Shown here one piece after another: positions 50,179-64,000 of a DNA stretch of 64,000 nt. Below the pieces are notes generated by a model. The model searched no databases, was not told the DNA's origin, and saw nothing but the letters and a program-made list of their open reading frames with translations. The stretch lies in assembly GCA_964057225.1 (NCBI GenBank), contig OZ059897.1, positions 11,470,001 through 11,534,000 of the forward strand, in the 5' to 3' direction. This DNA comes from Auanema rhodensis (taxonomy: Eukaryota > Nematoda > Chromadorea > Rhabditida > Rhabditidae). How positions within the stretch are numbered: position 1 is the first letter of the stretch; every line of letters starts with the position of its first letter. The position numbers and the translations under genes were made by a program.

Positions 50179-50912
50179 AACTCAATCATAAATATCGTCT
50201 AATACCTGTTGATGATGAAACGCTGAATATAGACAAGTTTGATGCTGAATTGAAGCTCTTACGAGAGAATAAATCTATACCCGATTATAAAAAGGCTGAA
50301 CTATACGAAGACTTGATTACCCGTCTCAAAAACTATAGAGAAAGCATAGATGCGCCTATATCAGTACAAGTGGAAAATGCTGATCCACCATTATTGCCAG
50401 AATACAAGCTGCCACGAAAGTATAACGATCTGTGGGAAAGATTTCCAGAGGTGCGTACAAACAAAAATAACCAACTTGTGATTAATAATGAGCCCGTACC
50501 AAACACAAATATTACAAAAATTTTGGATTTTGTACTGGATAAAACAAAGACGGAACCCAATGGATTCTCAGTATTAGCCAAATTCTTAGCCAGTAATGGG
50601 GTCTCTAGCCCTAACAAGAAGGCAAAAAATGAAGAGCCTGCCGTCAGTAACAAGGATTCAGTTGATCCCGTGTCTACATCCACATCGGCTGTCACAGACT
50701 TGGATGCTACTATTAATATATTACCTAGAATACCATGTCATCGTAAGGCTGTTATTCGATATTCACCCTCTCCGCGTCGTACATTCAAATCCAAAGCTAT
50801 AAATAAAAAGGCTAAACCCGCTGACACTGGTGAATCATATTACACACCTCAGGCGGGAGAAACACAGAATGGCAAAGGCCGTAAACGATTCTACATTAGA
50901 TTAAGGAAGTAA
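50175..50912 (+). CDS. Conserved 245-residue Polinton protein of unknown function
   Basis: The start overlaps the previous stop (ATGA). Charged helical N-terminal 60 residues, conserved LPRKYNDLWERFPEV and ITKILDFVLDKTKTEP segments, then a Ser/Thr/Pro-rich linker and a basic C-terminus (YSPSPRRTFKSKA, GKGRKRFYIRLRK). It is the form with the 21-residue insert missing from the palindrome copies. It ends right before the integrase frame, which has no ATG of its own nearby, so the two may be expressed together by frameshift or splicing. Not recognised. Confidence 0.65.
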   Translation: MKLNHKYRLIPVDDETLNIDKFDAELKLLRENKSIPDYKKAELYEDLITRLKNYRESIDAPISVQVENADPPLLPEYKLPRKYNDLWERFPEVRTNKNNQLVINNEPVPNTNITKILDFVLDKTKTEPNGFSVLAKFLASNGVSSPNKKAKNEEPAVSNKDSVDPVSTSTSAVTDLDATINILPRIPCHRKAVIRYSPSPRRTFKSKAINKKAKPADTGESYYTPQAGETQNGKGRKRFYIRLRK

Positions 50913-50916
50913 TGTT

Positions 50917-51978
50917 TTGGAGAACATTTATTATAATATTAAGCATCCAGCTTCTTATACGTCTGCCAAAAATCTATTATTGGAAGCGCGAAAGCATGGC
51001 ATCGCAAAAGCACAAGTTGAAAGTTTTTTGCAAGACTCTGAAACTTTTACACGTCATAAACCAACCAGACTGCATATGCAGACTAGAAAGACTAGAGGAT
51101 GTGGTCGATTTCTAACAGTGCAAGCAGATTTGGTTGATATGCAAAAATATAAAAAATTAAACGACGGCTATGCTTACATGTTGACCATGATTGATGTTTA
51201 TACACGCATATTATATGTTAGGCCTTTGAAAACTAAAGGTGGTATAGAGGTTGCTAGTGCATTTGAAAATTTATTCAAGAATTTTATAGCAATTCAGTTG
51301 ATTACTGATAATGGCACAGAGGTTTATAATAGTCATTGTGAAAAACTATTCAAAAAGTTTGCCATACTGCACGGATCTACAAGTTCACCACAAAAAGCTG
51401 CAATGTTGGAGCGAGCAAATAGAACTTTAAAAACACGCATGATGAAATATCTCTAGTACAAGAATAATCATCGTTGGATTGATATCCTAGATGATTTGGT
51501 TGAAGGAATAAACAAATCTTATAACCGCTCCATAAAAATGCGGCCCATTGATGTTAAAGCAAATATATTCATTGAAGAATATGCACCAGCTGTTAAAAGC
51601 CGCTTTAAAATTGGTGATACTGTTCGCATAAGTAAAAATAGGCGTACTTTTGAAAAAAGCTACGAGTCTGGATATACAATGGAGCTGTTCACAATTGATG
51701 AGGTTGTAACCGGAAACCCAACCGTGTATAAACTTGTAGATTATAATGGTGAACGTATAAAGGGAATATTCTACGAACCTGAACTTGTCTTGGCTACTAA
51801 TAAAAGCAACCAGTACTATATAGAAAAAGTTTTAAAAGAGCGTACACGAAATGGTAAACGCCAAGTATTTGTAAAATGGAGTGGCTATCCCGACAACTTT
51901 AATGAATGGATAGATGCAGAAAATTTAAATGTATATTTTTTCACTGTTGTTGTAAACAATTGTATTAATAATAAATGA
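50917..51978 (+). pseudogene. INT: Polinton 3 integrase with chromodomain (one TAG)
   Basis: Same domain order as at 12377: N-terminal helical part (ASYTSAKNLLLEARKHGI), DDE core with VQADLVDMQ, LITDNGTEV and KAAMLERANRT, SH3-like barrel region and C-terminal chromodomain (FVKWSGYPDNFNEWI). A TAG at 51454-51456 replaces a Tyr codon of the Polinton 1 copy. No in-frame ATG occurs between the preceding stop in this frame (50902-50904) and the core, so initiation must come from a frameshift, splice or non-AUG codon. Confidence 0.88.
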
Positions 51979-52231
51979 TTTATTTGATCAATCGTTCATA
52001 TTGTAACAATAAAAAACCAGCAAAACATAAAAGCCAAGACAATGATATAACCTATAATTATAAACTGATTAATATTTAAATTTTTAATGCTTACCAGTTG
52101 GTTAGAGAGTCGGCTGTTGATGGATAATTTCAAACTTCAAGAGCTGGAAAAAAATGTTACGGCTAAGAAAATTTAAATATAACATAACAAAATCAACCAA
52201 CTGTCCATTAAACAGTTTGTGCTTGTTGTAG

Positions 52232-52411
52232 TCAAAACGATGGATCAAAACGGATAAGCATATTCAAGTTGAGCGCCTGTTGACTTAATTTAAAGTAGAA
52301 CACATTCTGCTTATAACCAAAAGACTTGACAGTTGACTCATCAGTATAGATGGCAATGTAACTCATATTATTCAACAATTGTTTTGATGACATGCTAGAG
52401 TAGGAACGCAT
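52232..52411 (-). pseudogene. Last exon of the zinc-ribbon gene (Polinton 3)
   Basis: A 180-bp exon bounded by an acceptor-type TTTTACAG on the minus strand, encoding MRSYSSM ... KSFGYKQNVFYFKLSQ ... LIRFDPSF. Same length and about 75 percent identical to the last exon of the gene at 13656-14241. Sequence upstream (52412-52560) shares only traces of the middle exon, so the rest of the gene is deleted or scrambled. Confidence 0.6.
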
Positions 52412-53339
52412 CTGTAAAAGAAAAAATAATAATTAGAATTAATAATTTTATAATCTTACATTGATTGTTGAATTGATCGCAGGATTGTTGCGAAAAACAG
52501 ACTTGTACACATCCGATTACAAGTACAACATTTCCAGACACTTTGTAGAATAGAAACTCTTACAAAATGTTAACACATGTTCTAATTTTAAATAAAAATT
52601 CATTGTTCAATAAATATATTACGAAACATTTATTCTATTCTTGAACATAGTTATGAAATACATTAGCTATCAGAACATTTATAAACTATTAGGGCTACAA
52701 CGACAATTACTTTAAAGTAACATTTTTGATGTTAAAAAGTTTGAAAATATTCGTATATACTCATGACCCCTTGGCATAGTAAGTATTCTTTAGCGTTATG
52801 GGTACATGTGGTGTACAGCTATTTATCATATTTTTATGAACACAACTTTTGCCATGTGGTACATGTGTAGTGCACCTGTTTTAACGATCTTATCGAATTA
52901 ACCTTCGATACGTGTTTCATTAAATTTAGTTTAAATATTTAGAACTTCTTATCGAATTGACCTTCGATATGAGTTCCATTGATTAACCCATATGAGGTAC
53001 GGTGAACATATTGATTACCTTTTAAAAATGTTTTTAAATAAATAAAAAACAATATATATGAGAAATAATTTATTCAGTTTTAAAGATACAATTAAAAAAT
53101 ATATAAATATTAAAATACATTTAAAAATAAATATTATTAAAAATATATTTAAAAAGAAATAATTAAATAATAATATTTACAAATACAATTTACAAATATA
53201 TAAATAATAAAAATTCATTTAAAAAGAAATAATTTTGAAAATATTTACAAATACAACTAACAAATATATAAATAATAAAAATTCATTTAAAAATACATTA
53301 AAAAATGATTTTAAAAAAGATTTAAAATCATGCATTTTG
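52412..53339. repeat. Right subterminal region of Polinton 3
   Basis: AT-rich, with ATCGAA/TTCGAT units near 52880 and 52955, GGTACGGTGAACAT at 52997, and A/T-rich spacer repeats (AAATATATAAATAATAAAA-type) at 53100-53300. No gene. Confidence 0.75.
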
Positions 53340-53523
53340 ATCCATGCGCAGGCTCGAGAGCCTGCCTCGGGAGGAAAAGTATATTTTTGACAGCTGACGC
53401 CGAAAATATGATTTTAACAGTTGACGCCCCCAAAAGTATGATTTTAGCAGCTGACGCCCTCAAAAGTATGTTTTTAGCAACTGTTTGGGGGCGTGGTTAG
53501 TAAATTCGGCATGGCTCTCTACT
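53340..53523 (-). repeat. Right terminus of Polinton 3
   Basis: Contains the CAGCTG-type units (two have become CAGTTG/CAACTG) and the terminal GGCTCTCTACT, preceded by an 18-bp perfect hairpin (53348-53365, arms GCAGGCTC/GAGCCTGC, loop GA). Confidence 0.85.
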
Positions 53524-54410
53524 AACGTAACTGTTTCACCAATCTTATCGAATTAACCTTCAATGTGTGCTCTATAGAGTTATTGTATTGTTATATTGTA
53601 ATATCCTTGATTTGGATATTAATGTTCCATGTTATTGACCCTTAAATTGATGTGTTGTAAAAGAAACAATGAGATTTGAGGAAGAGAGAAAGATTTATTA
53701 TAAATAAAAAACATTTAAACAATAAACAAATAAAGATAAAGATAAGTCCGCCAACTGAAGATTCAGTTGAATGGCAAGCTTATATAGCGAATGTTATCAG
53801 CATTTTCCACGAAAGGTTATAAGTTGTCAATGACAATTATAACTATCTCAGAAAATGCTGAGGCTGCAAAATATAACTGATAGCATAATACACTAAGACA
53901 AGAAACTAGAATTATAAAATATAAAATATAAAACACAGAATAAAGAAATACATAAAAATTATAGAAAGAATAAAGTAAAGAATTATAAAGTATAACAATA
54001 TTAGTAAAATAAAATTTAAAACTATTCCTAATGTTCATCTTTTCTTATAATTTGAAAATTTTACTTGTTACAATAAATATAATTAATAACAATTCATAAT
54101 TTCAAAAAATAATAATTTAATGTCGTTCTTATCGAATTAACCTTCGATATGTGTTCCATTGATTAACCCATAAGAGGTACGGTGAACATATTGATTAGCT
54201 TATATATATTCAAATTTTGTAAATTAAAACAAAACAATATATAATAAAAAATTTTTTCAAATGTATAAATATTAAAAATACTTTTAAAAAGAAAAAATTT
54301 AAAAAATAGGCTCAAGTGCAGTTCAAAAAATTCTGTAAAACCTGATATTGGGGGGTAAACCCCCCAATCCCCCTGTCCATGCGCAGGCTCGAGACCTTCC
54401 CTCGGGAGGT
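53524..54410 (-). mobile_element. Another Polinton right-end remnant
   Basis: Matches the subterminal part of Polinton 1's right side (TGTGCTCTAT...TTATTGTATTGTTATAT, then AATTTAAAACTA... and one ATCGAA unit near 54140) up to GCGCAGGCTCGAG near 54383. It is interrupted by the solo LTR at 53597 and has no CAGCTG terminus. Confidence 0.75.
53597..53997 (+). mobile_element. Solo LTR
   Basis: 401 bp starting TGTAATATCC and ending GTATAACA (TG...CA), flanked by ATAT at 53593-53596 and 53998-54001. Removing it and one ATAT restores exactly the Polinton sequence seen at 14952-14967. Strand not determined with certainty. Confidence 0.85.
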
Positions 54411-56226
54411 AACCTGATCATTAACAATTTCATTTATATTTGTGTGTTTGTTAACAGTTGTTACTTGTATATGTTCTGACTTCTCAAATTATAATTTTAA
54501 TAGCTGAAGCCATATCTAAAAAAATTCATTTTCATTTTAATTGATTTTATTTTGCTCTGGACATTATATAATTCTTTAAAATGTAATCATCTTGTTACCC
54601 GTACCTTTTTAATATTTTTTTTCAAATTATAGTTTTTCATTAAATATATTTATTTATAATGTTTGCTTATTCATCTAATATATTTATTATATTTGATTAT
54701 TAACGTTTGACTTAAATCAGAGTCAAAAAAGAGATATGTGAACTATGTAAACATATATATGCTACTTCAGGTTGATGAAGTTATTATTTAATTTAGCTCA
54801 GGCTTAGCCTAAGCCAAACCATTACTTAGTGAAAGATTAAAATTAAAAATATAATAACTAATAATAGAAATGATATCAATAACTGATATCAATAACTGAT
54901 ATTGATAACCTGATCATTAACTATTTTCTTCATATTTCTGTTTGTTAACATTATTATACATTTAATACATACTAATTAATTTTGTTTTATCTTACTGCTT
55001 TAACTTATTGAATATGCAATTTAATGCGAAACCGTACCAGACCTCAAAGCCACATGTTCATCTACATTTCAACATCTGATTGCTAACGTTTTGATGAACA
55101 TTTCATAAATAATATTTGTTAATTCTACCAACAAATTCATAGCCAACAGAGACTATTTAGATATTTTTGAGTAATAGACAATATCTTGCTCATAAAATAG
55201 ATCATGATAATCTTGAAAAAATAAAAAAAATTGAAAAAGTGTTGCTTATGAAATGCCCAAGCAGTTGAATAAAGACAAATACTCTCAGGCAGTGCATTAT
55301 ATTACAGAAAAAGCATTCACGAATTTGTTGCTATAGCCAAACGGCTACATGAAATGACAAGTAAACACTGTTATTGGAAACAAATTGAAAACCGGAGAAA
55401 TATGTTTTGTGTTTTCACAATTTTAAAAAAAGGGAATGTTTGAACACATTTTCTAGCGCCATCTGATGAAAAACTAGCTAAAAATAATGATAATCCATTT
55501 ATTACTTATTGCGAAAAGTGTATACCAAATGAAAAAAATGAGATAAATTATTACCATACAAAGTTTTTATATTTGCCTGCAATCAGTATATATTGGTTCT
55601 ATAAAACTCGATAAAATGGTATAAATAATAACACAAATGGTCCTCGAGACATAAATGAAGTTCAAAAAACATTTTCCAAATATGTTTATAATATAACAAA
55701 ATTCAAATAAATGTAGGTATTTCTAAAATTGGTTATCGAGCATATTCAAACACAAACAGAGAAAAATTGTCATGTGGTATTGAAGTTAGTATTTGGTATG
55801 AAAAGATCATATCGGAGGATTGAAGTTTTAAAAACTCCTGATTCAATTATCAAGATTTTCAGAAATTGAAAACCTATCACAGTTTCTTTCCGAAAAATTT
55901 TTTGTACTAATTTTATAATCTTAAAAAACAGTAGTGAAAAATCACATAGTTAACTATATGCAAATAGCATGTATATATATATATATATTAAAAGCAATAT
56001 TTATCAAGTTAACAATATTGGCATATCGCCATAATAGCTACAGTAATCTGAAGTGATTATCCTGCACATCATTATCATTTGATAAACTGATAATTTGGCC
56101 TAAAATGGTTGATGTGAACATTTTTCCTTTTGCGGGCTGTTCTGCATATTGTGCTATATTCTATGTATTCTGAACTTTGTTTAAATAACATGATTTAGTT
56201 AAAATCCATGTTTTTTCTAGTTAAAA
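54411..56226. other. AT-rich intergenic DNA
   Basis: No supported gene or element. It contains short direct repeats (GATATCAATAACT near 54875) and (TA)n at 55975-55990. Confidence 0.5.
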
Positions 56227-57558
<1,332 letters not shown>

Positions 57559-57601
57559 TTTATTACTGATTTATGTTATTTATAAAACTTTATTCTTGTT
57601 G

Positions 57602-57951
57602 CTAGTTATCTATAAACAGTTGACGGTTGGAATTTGTTGCTTCATCTACTTTCTCATAGAACAGATCAAGAAGTTCCTCATCGATTTCTCCCAAAAGAAT
57701 TCCTCGTTTTTGAATTTTCCAATAAGGCCGTAAGAGTCCTACAAATACACATACCTAGTTAAAAGTGCAGTACTTACATAACCACCTTTAAGATCTTCGT
57801 TTATGCCAGCAGCTAAAACAACTGGAACAGTTAAATACATATGCACCGAGAGCAGAACTAAAACAGTGTTCCATGTTTGAGGCAAACGTTTTCCACAAAT
57901 AATACGGGTAATACGGCGTATAAGTCTGTTATGATCAATCGTATAACCCAT
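57602..57951 (-). CDS. Small putative membrane protein, two exons
   Basis: Exon 1 (57951 to about 57778) encodes MGYTIDHNRLIRRITRIICG ... with a hydrophobic helix (NTVLVLLSVHMYLTVPVVLA). Exon 2 (to 57602) has two possible frames; the one ending at 57602 (EIDEELLDLFYEKVDEATNS) looks more protein-like and stops just before an AATAAA signal (minus strand, about 57588). It needs a weaker donor (GTGGTT or GTTATG) than the obvious GTAAGT at 57777, so the exact joint is unsettled. Convergent with the dehydrogenase gene, 43 bp apart. Not recognised. Confidence 0.45.
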
Positions 57952-59460
57952 TTCACCATGTATTAATAAAATTTGGATCAGTGGTTATTAGGAATGTCTA
58001 AATGAATTAAATATTATAAAACGCAAAACTAGAGCTTTGAAAAAAGATGAAAAATAAAAATATTGCATTCTTAAGCATATGTGAACTGAGAATAATGTAA
58101 CAATTTTAGAAGATTAATGTGCTATGTAGTTTATTTTGCTTGTTAGGGAGTAAATAGCTTTTCTAAAATTATGTAGTGAAGCTCGAATACACAAACTGAA
58201 TGGGTCTGATTTTAAACCGAGGAGTATGTATAAGTAACTAATGGATTACGCTTAAATTTATTCTGTGTTCATGCTCATAAGTTGGAAAGCCTAACAATCA
58301 TTCAAAAAAAAGTTTTTTTTCTTGAATGCTTATTTATGCTTCAAGAAGCAAGGTTTAACAATAATCGAAACGATATAGAAAGCTTGTTCAAAAAAAATCT
58401 TTAAGGTCAATTTAAAATGATTCAATTAAATTTAAATCAAGAGGAATCATTTCGAATTTGGGGAAATATTCTGCGGCAATCTATGAAACTAATCCAACAG
58501 AGATAACAGATATTAAATGGCAACAATAATGTTGATCTGCGAGCTCCAATCACTTACAAACTCATCCTTCATTAACTGCATCCCCATGGATTACAGGGAA
58601 AATGAAAAAACGAATACGTAATGAAATAGAGAAGTTTGAAGTAAGAAAACATTATCATACACTGTGCCAATTGCATGAAATTTCTTTCCTCCAGTCTGGT
58701 GTAATTATAATTATAATATTTGCCATTCAAAATACTGTAATCTTTGTAATATATTAACCTCGAATTTTCAATGTACGACATTTGATTATTGAGTAATAGA
58801 AAAATTAGAATGTGATCAAATTCTGCAAATACTATACTTGCTGTTTTTCTAGGATCAGTCTGTTTCTTGCCTAAATTATTACCAAAGTAAGCTCGAAGAA
58901 AATCATTTAGAAGTGTATCATTATTTAATTTTGTTTCTCTTTCGTTTTTTATTATTTTAATGATAAATGAGTGATAAATAACCTGATGATATAATACTAG
59001 TGATAAATAATATGTATAATATTATTAATTTCTTTATACTTACAGTTTATTTTTTAAAGTTGGTATAAAATTTTAGCACTGTTTTTACACCAAACTGTGG
59101 TGACGCCGCATAGAAAACCTTTTTGAACCGCCCCCTCAATTACGCTTGGATATTTTATAAGTATGTATTATCCAGACTGAAATGTCTTTTTAAAGAAATG
59201 TGATTATTTGTTTATATTCTTAATTTTTTGTTGCATTATAGTTAAATTTGCTTTGATTAAGAATCGTAAACTTCACTTTTTGTAGAACAACTCATTGTTA
59301 GTTTTGTATTCTTCTTACTATTATTCATTTCAATTTCATTTATTAGAAATATTAAATAATTCTTATTTTATGTTAGCAGTGTTTTTATGTGAATTTTTTT
59401 TCAGTTATTCAAACATAGGTAGCTAGCCAAACTTTCCTTGTATTATTTGCTGTATTTTAA
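57952..59460. other. Intergenic, no gene seen
   Basis: AT-rich. The last part before 59461 may hold the BTB gene promoter; the CCGCATAGAAAACC stretch near 59106 is the only GC-richer patch. Confidence 0.5.
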
Positions 59461-62099
<2,639 letters not shown>

Positions 62100-63372
62100 T
62101 TGAAAAACTAAAAACTAATCTTGATTCTTTTGGCCATTACATATTGCGGAGCTGGTTATCATATCAAAAATGTTGTGTTAATTTTTGAGTTTAAAATATA
62201 ATTATTTTATTATTTCCAGGGCATAGACAATAGTCAGTCAATACACAATTTCATTTCTTAATAACTATTTTCTGGGTTTATAATGCATTTTCAGTTAGAA
62301 AATTCAAACTATCAATTATTTTAAGCTCTTTATTTATATTTGAATTTCATGCAAACTGTCTAACAGGGGTTGAGCGAATTATTTGTAACCGGCTGGTAAT
62401 CAAAGCCATGATTGAATAGAACACCAAGAATTATTTTGCAGTATATTTTCGATGCTTCGTTGCTACTTTAACATTGTACACACACTTTCATCTTTAAAAT
62501 AGAATTGTTGTAGTATATAACAGCGATGCATATCTTCAATTTTAAGCTTTTTTTGTTTCAACTTGATATCGTCCCTAAAGCATGACAAGTGAATAAATAT
62601 TCGCTATTTCTGAGTGTTTACATGAATTATGTTAGGAAATGACATGAAATCGTTGTTTTATGAAAAAAACTAACCAAACGTCCTTTCCGCTTTGTATACT
62701 CGTGTTTTGCTCTCTGAAGTATGTACATGTTTAATATCTTTTAGAACATCTGTTTTGGAACACTCTAAACCAGATCCAAGGCAGTTCATTGGTGATTTTG
62801 GAATAGTATCTTGCTTTCTTAACATAATCTATCAGTAATTTGAATTTTTTCACTGATTCTCTTGCAACATCGCTTGAATCGAATGTTGAGCAGGGTTCTA
62901 TACAATTTTTTTTTGCGATCACTGGCTTTGAACCGATATATTTCAAAAATGGCAAAAAAAGAGTTTAAGCTGTTGTTAACTTCATTGATTTATGTCGTAT
63001 TCCTCTTCTATATTTAAGCACCCTTTTTGAAATTTGTCAGTTTCATCTGGGAATTCTTCGTCTTTGCTTTTTAATGTTCAAGCATAAGAAGTTGAGATAT
63101 TTCTTGAAAAGTATAGATGTCTCATGCTATGTGCATTCTGTTTAAAATTTTACTCTCATTTTTAATGTTTTATTTTAGAAGTTGTATATTTTATCTTAGG
63201 AAACTGTCGAAAAATTCCAAAAAAATTCGAGTCTAATGAAAGAGATATTTATTTTTTTCTCACTTATTGGAACGGTTTGTTTTGTCTTTCTAATAAATAT
63301 ATATAAGTTGTTGCTAGCACATAATAAATGAAATAATATAATTTATATTACTTTTATTTCTACTTTCATCAG
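62100..63372. other. 3' region of the BTB gene and upstream part of the channel gene
   Basis: No supported coding exon; poly(A)-like signals occur, and the final TTTCATCAG (to 63372) is the acceptor for the first channel exon seen. Earlier channel exons (signal peptide) may be hidden here. Confidence 0.45.
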
Positions 63373-64000
63373 ACATGGGCAGTTCGGGGAGCTCTTGTAT
63401 CAAAAAAAATCAGCCAGATGTCAACTGAACATGACAATAGTGCTGAAGAACTTGAGGAAATAGAAGATGAAGAAGAAGATTTGAACATTTTAGATAGAGC
63501 ACAAATCTATGAGCAAGGGTTGGTTAATAGTGAAGAAAATCGAAAACAATTCTTTTAGAGAAACTAGACATTTTCTTCAATTTTTACGAAAGATAAAGTA
63601 TGATCATAGGCAATGTCCAGGAGATGAAAGAGGAGGTTAGTGATGCTAACTGAATTTAAAATAAATGTTTCCCACGGTTTATAGGTCCAGTAGTCGTAAA
63701 TGTCAGTATAGTTATTAGTAACATACGAGCTGTCTCTGAAGTAACGATGGTATGTCATAATGTATGGTACTTGAAAAATATTTTTTTAAGGACTATAACA
63801 TTGAAATGTTCTATAGAGAATCGTGGAAAGATCCTCGTTTGATTTATACAATAGATAAGTTCAAGAACAAGAGCGAAATAGCTTTACATGAAAGTTATTC
63901 CAACTTTTTGTGGCACCCAGATACCTTTGTTCCCAACGCCATTGCTTCGAAAAATCCAAGAAAACAAAGCATCACACACAGATCTCTTCTGCGGTTTTAA
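63373..64000 (+). CDS. Cys-loop ligand-gated ion channel subunit, 5' part (runs off the window)
   Basis: Exons 63373-63518, 63559-63635, 63685-63749 and 63791 onward join in phase. After an acidic stretch ([17 protein letters not shown]) the extracellular ligand-binding domain starts: [37 protein letters not shown], then [18 protein letters not shown] and SITHRSLLR. This order and the WxDPRL and LWxPDTF(V)xNA signatures are typical of GABA/glycine-type anion channel subunits of invertebrates. A plausible donor (CG/GTTTTA) lies at about 63994, so the terminal TAA is probably intronic. Signal peptide, Cys-loop and membrane helices are outside the window; the ligand cannot be told. Confidence 0.8.

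Larger units (their letters stand above)
37888..53523 (+). mobile_element. Polinton/Maverick element 3 (fullest gene set, left terminus missing)
   Basis: 15.6 kb with all Polinton core genes in the order polymerase, (capsid, basic protein on minus), protease, membrane protein, zinc finger, (minor capsid on minus), ATPase, 102-aa, 245-aa, integrase, (zinc-ribbon gene remnant on minus). The right terminus ends ...GGCTCTCTACT at 53523. The left terminal repeat is replaced by a mariner fragment. Left and right subterminal regions still match in inverse (38640-38700 with 52751-52820). Confidence 0.92.

Noticed and set aside
53817..54038. Minus-strand ORF of 73 residues rich in Tyr/Phe/Leu
   Set aside because: It straddles the edge of the solo LTR and Polinton DNA and is composed of AT-rich codons only.
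62731..62955. Minus-strand ORF between the BTB and channel genes
   Set aside because: No motif or splice context, and no recognisable protein features.

Overview
The window is AT-rich eukaryotic DNA with short introns (about 40-60 bp, acceptors of the TTTTCAG/TTTTAG type), most likely from a nematode. Three things point that way: tiny introns with T-rich acceptors, a BEL/Pao retroelement carrying a phlebovirus-like envelope gene (the arrangement known from Ascaris Tas and C. elegans Cer7), and a short phosphoglycerate dehydrogenase of about 320 residues. The phylum is an inference; an arthropod or other invertebrate is not excluded.

About 53 of the 64 kb is a nest of mobile elements. Positions 1-1351 are the 3' end of an LTR retrotransposon, inserted in an old Polinton fragment (1362-1773). 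Polinton 1 (1774-15841, about 14.1 kb, about 970-bp terminal inverted repeats) is almost complete in gene order but decayed: protein-primed DNA polymerase B, capsid protein, basic protein, adenain-type protease, a small membrane protein, a C2H2 zinc-finger protein, putative minor capsid protein, packaging ATPase, chromodomain integrase and a three-exon minus-strand gene. Positions 15842-30061 hold a BEL/Pao gag relic, a tRNA-like insert, a long BEL/Pao element on the minus strand (gag-protease, RT-RNase H-integrase, class II fusion-type envelope), a Tc1 element with intact ends, and 2.8 kb without recognisable genes.

Positions 30062-37292 are a rearranged Polinton graveyard: a reversed 5' remnant, a perfect 1,017-bp inverted duplication centred near 33.7 kb with two Polinton termini facing each other, a chimeric ORF in its loop, and a deletion derivative. 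A truncated mariner (37293-37887) follows. Polinton 3 (about 37888-53523) is the fullest gene set, lacking its left terminus; several of its genes have single lesions. A solo LTR with perfect 4-bp target duplications (53597-53997) and one more Polinton end remnant close the mobile region near 54.4 kb.

From 56.2 kb the DNA looks like ordinary host sequence: an eight-exon D-3-phosphoglycerate dehydrogenase, a convergent small membrane-protein gene, a BTBD10/KCTD20-type BTB gene, and the start of a Cys-loop ligand-gated ion channel running off the window.

The Polinton genes make a virus-like unit: polymerase and integrase for replication and insertion; capsid proteins, protease and FtsK/HerA-like ATPase for putative virion assembly. 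The conserved genes without known function (the 56-aa membrane protein, zinc-finger protein, 102-aa and 245-aa proteins, and the minus-strand zinc-ribbon gene with a destruction-box-like N-terminus) are the likeliest place for new biology. All copies seen here carry inactivating changes in at least one core gene.
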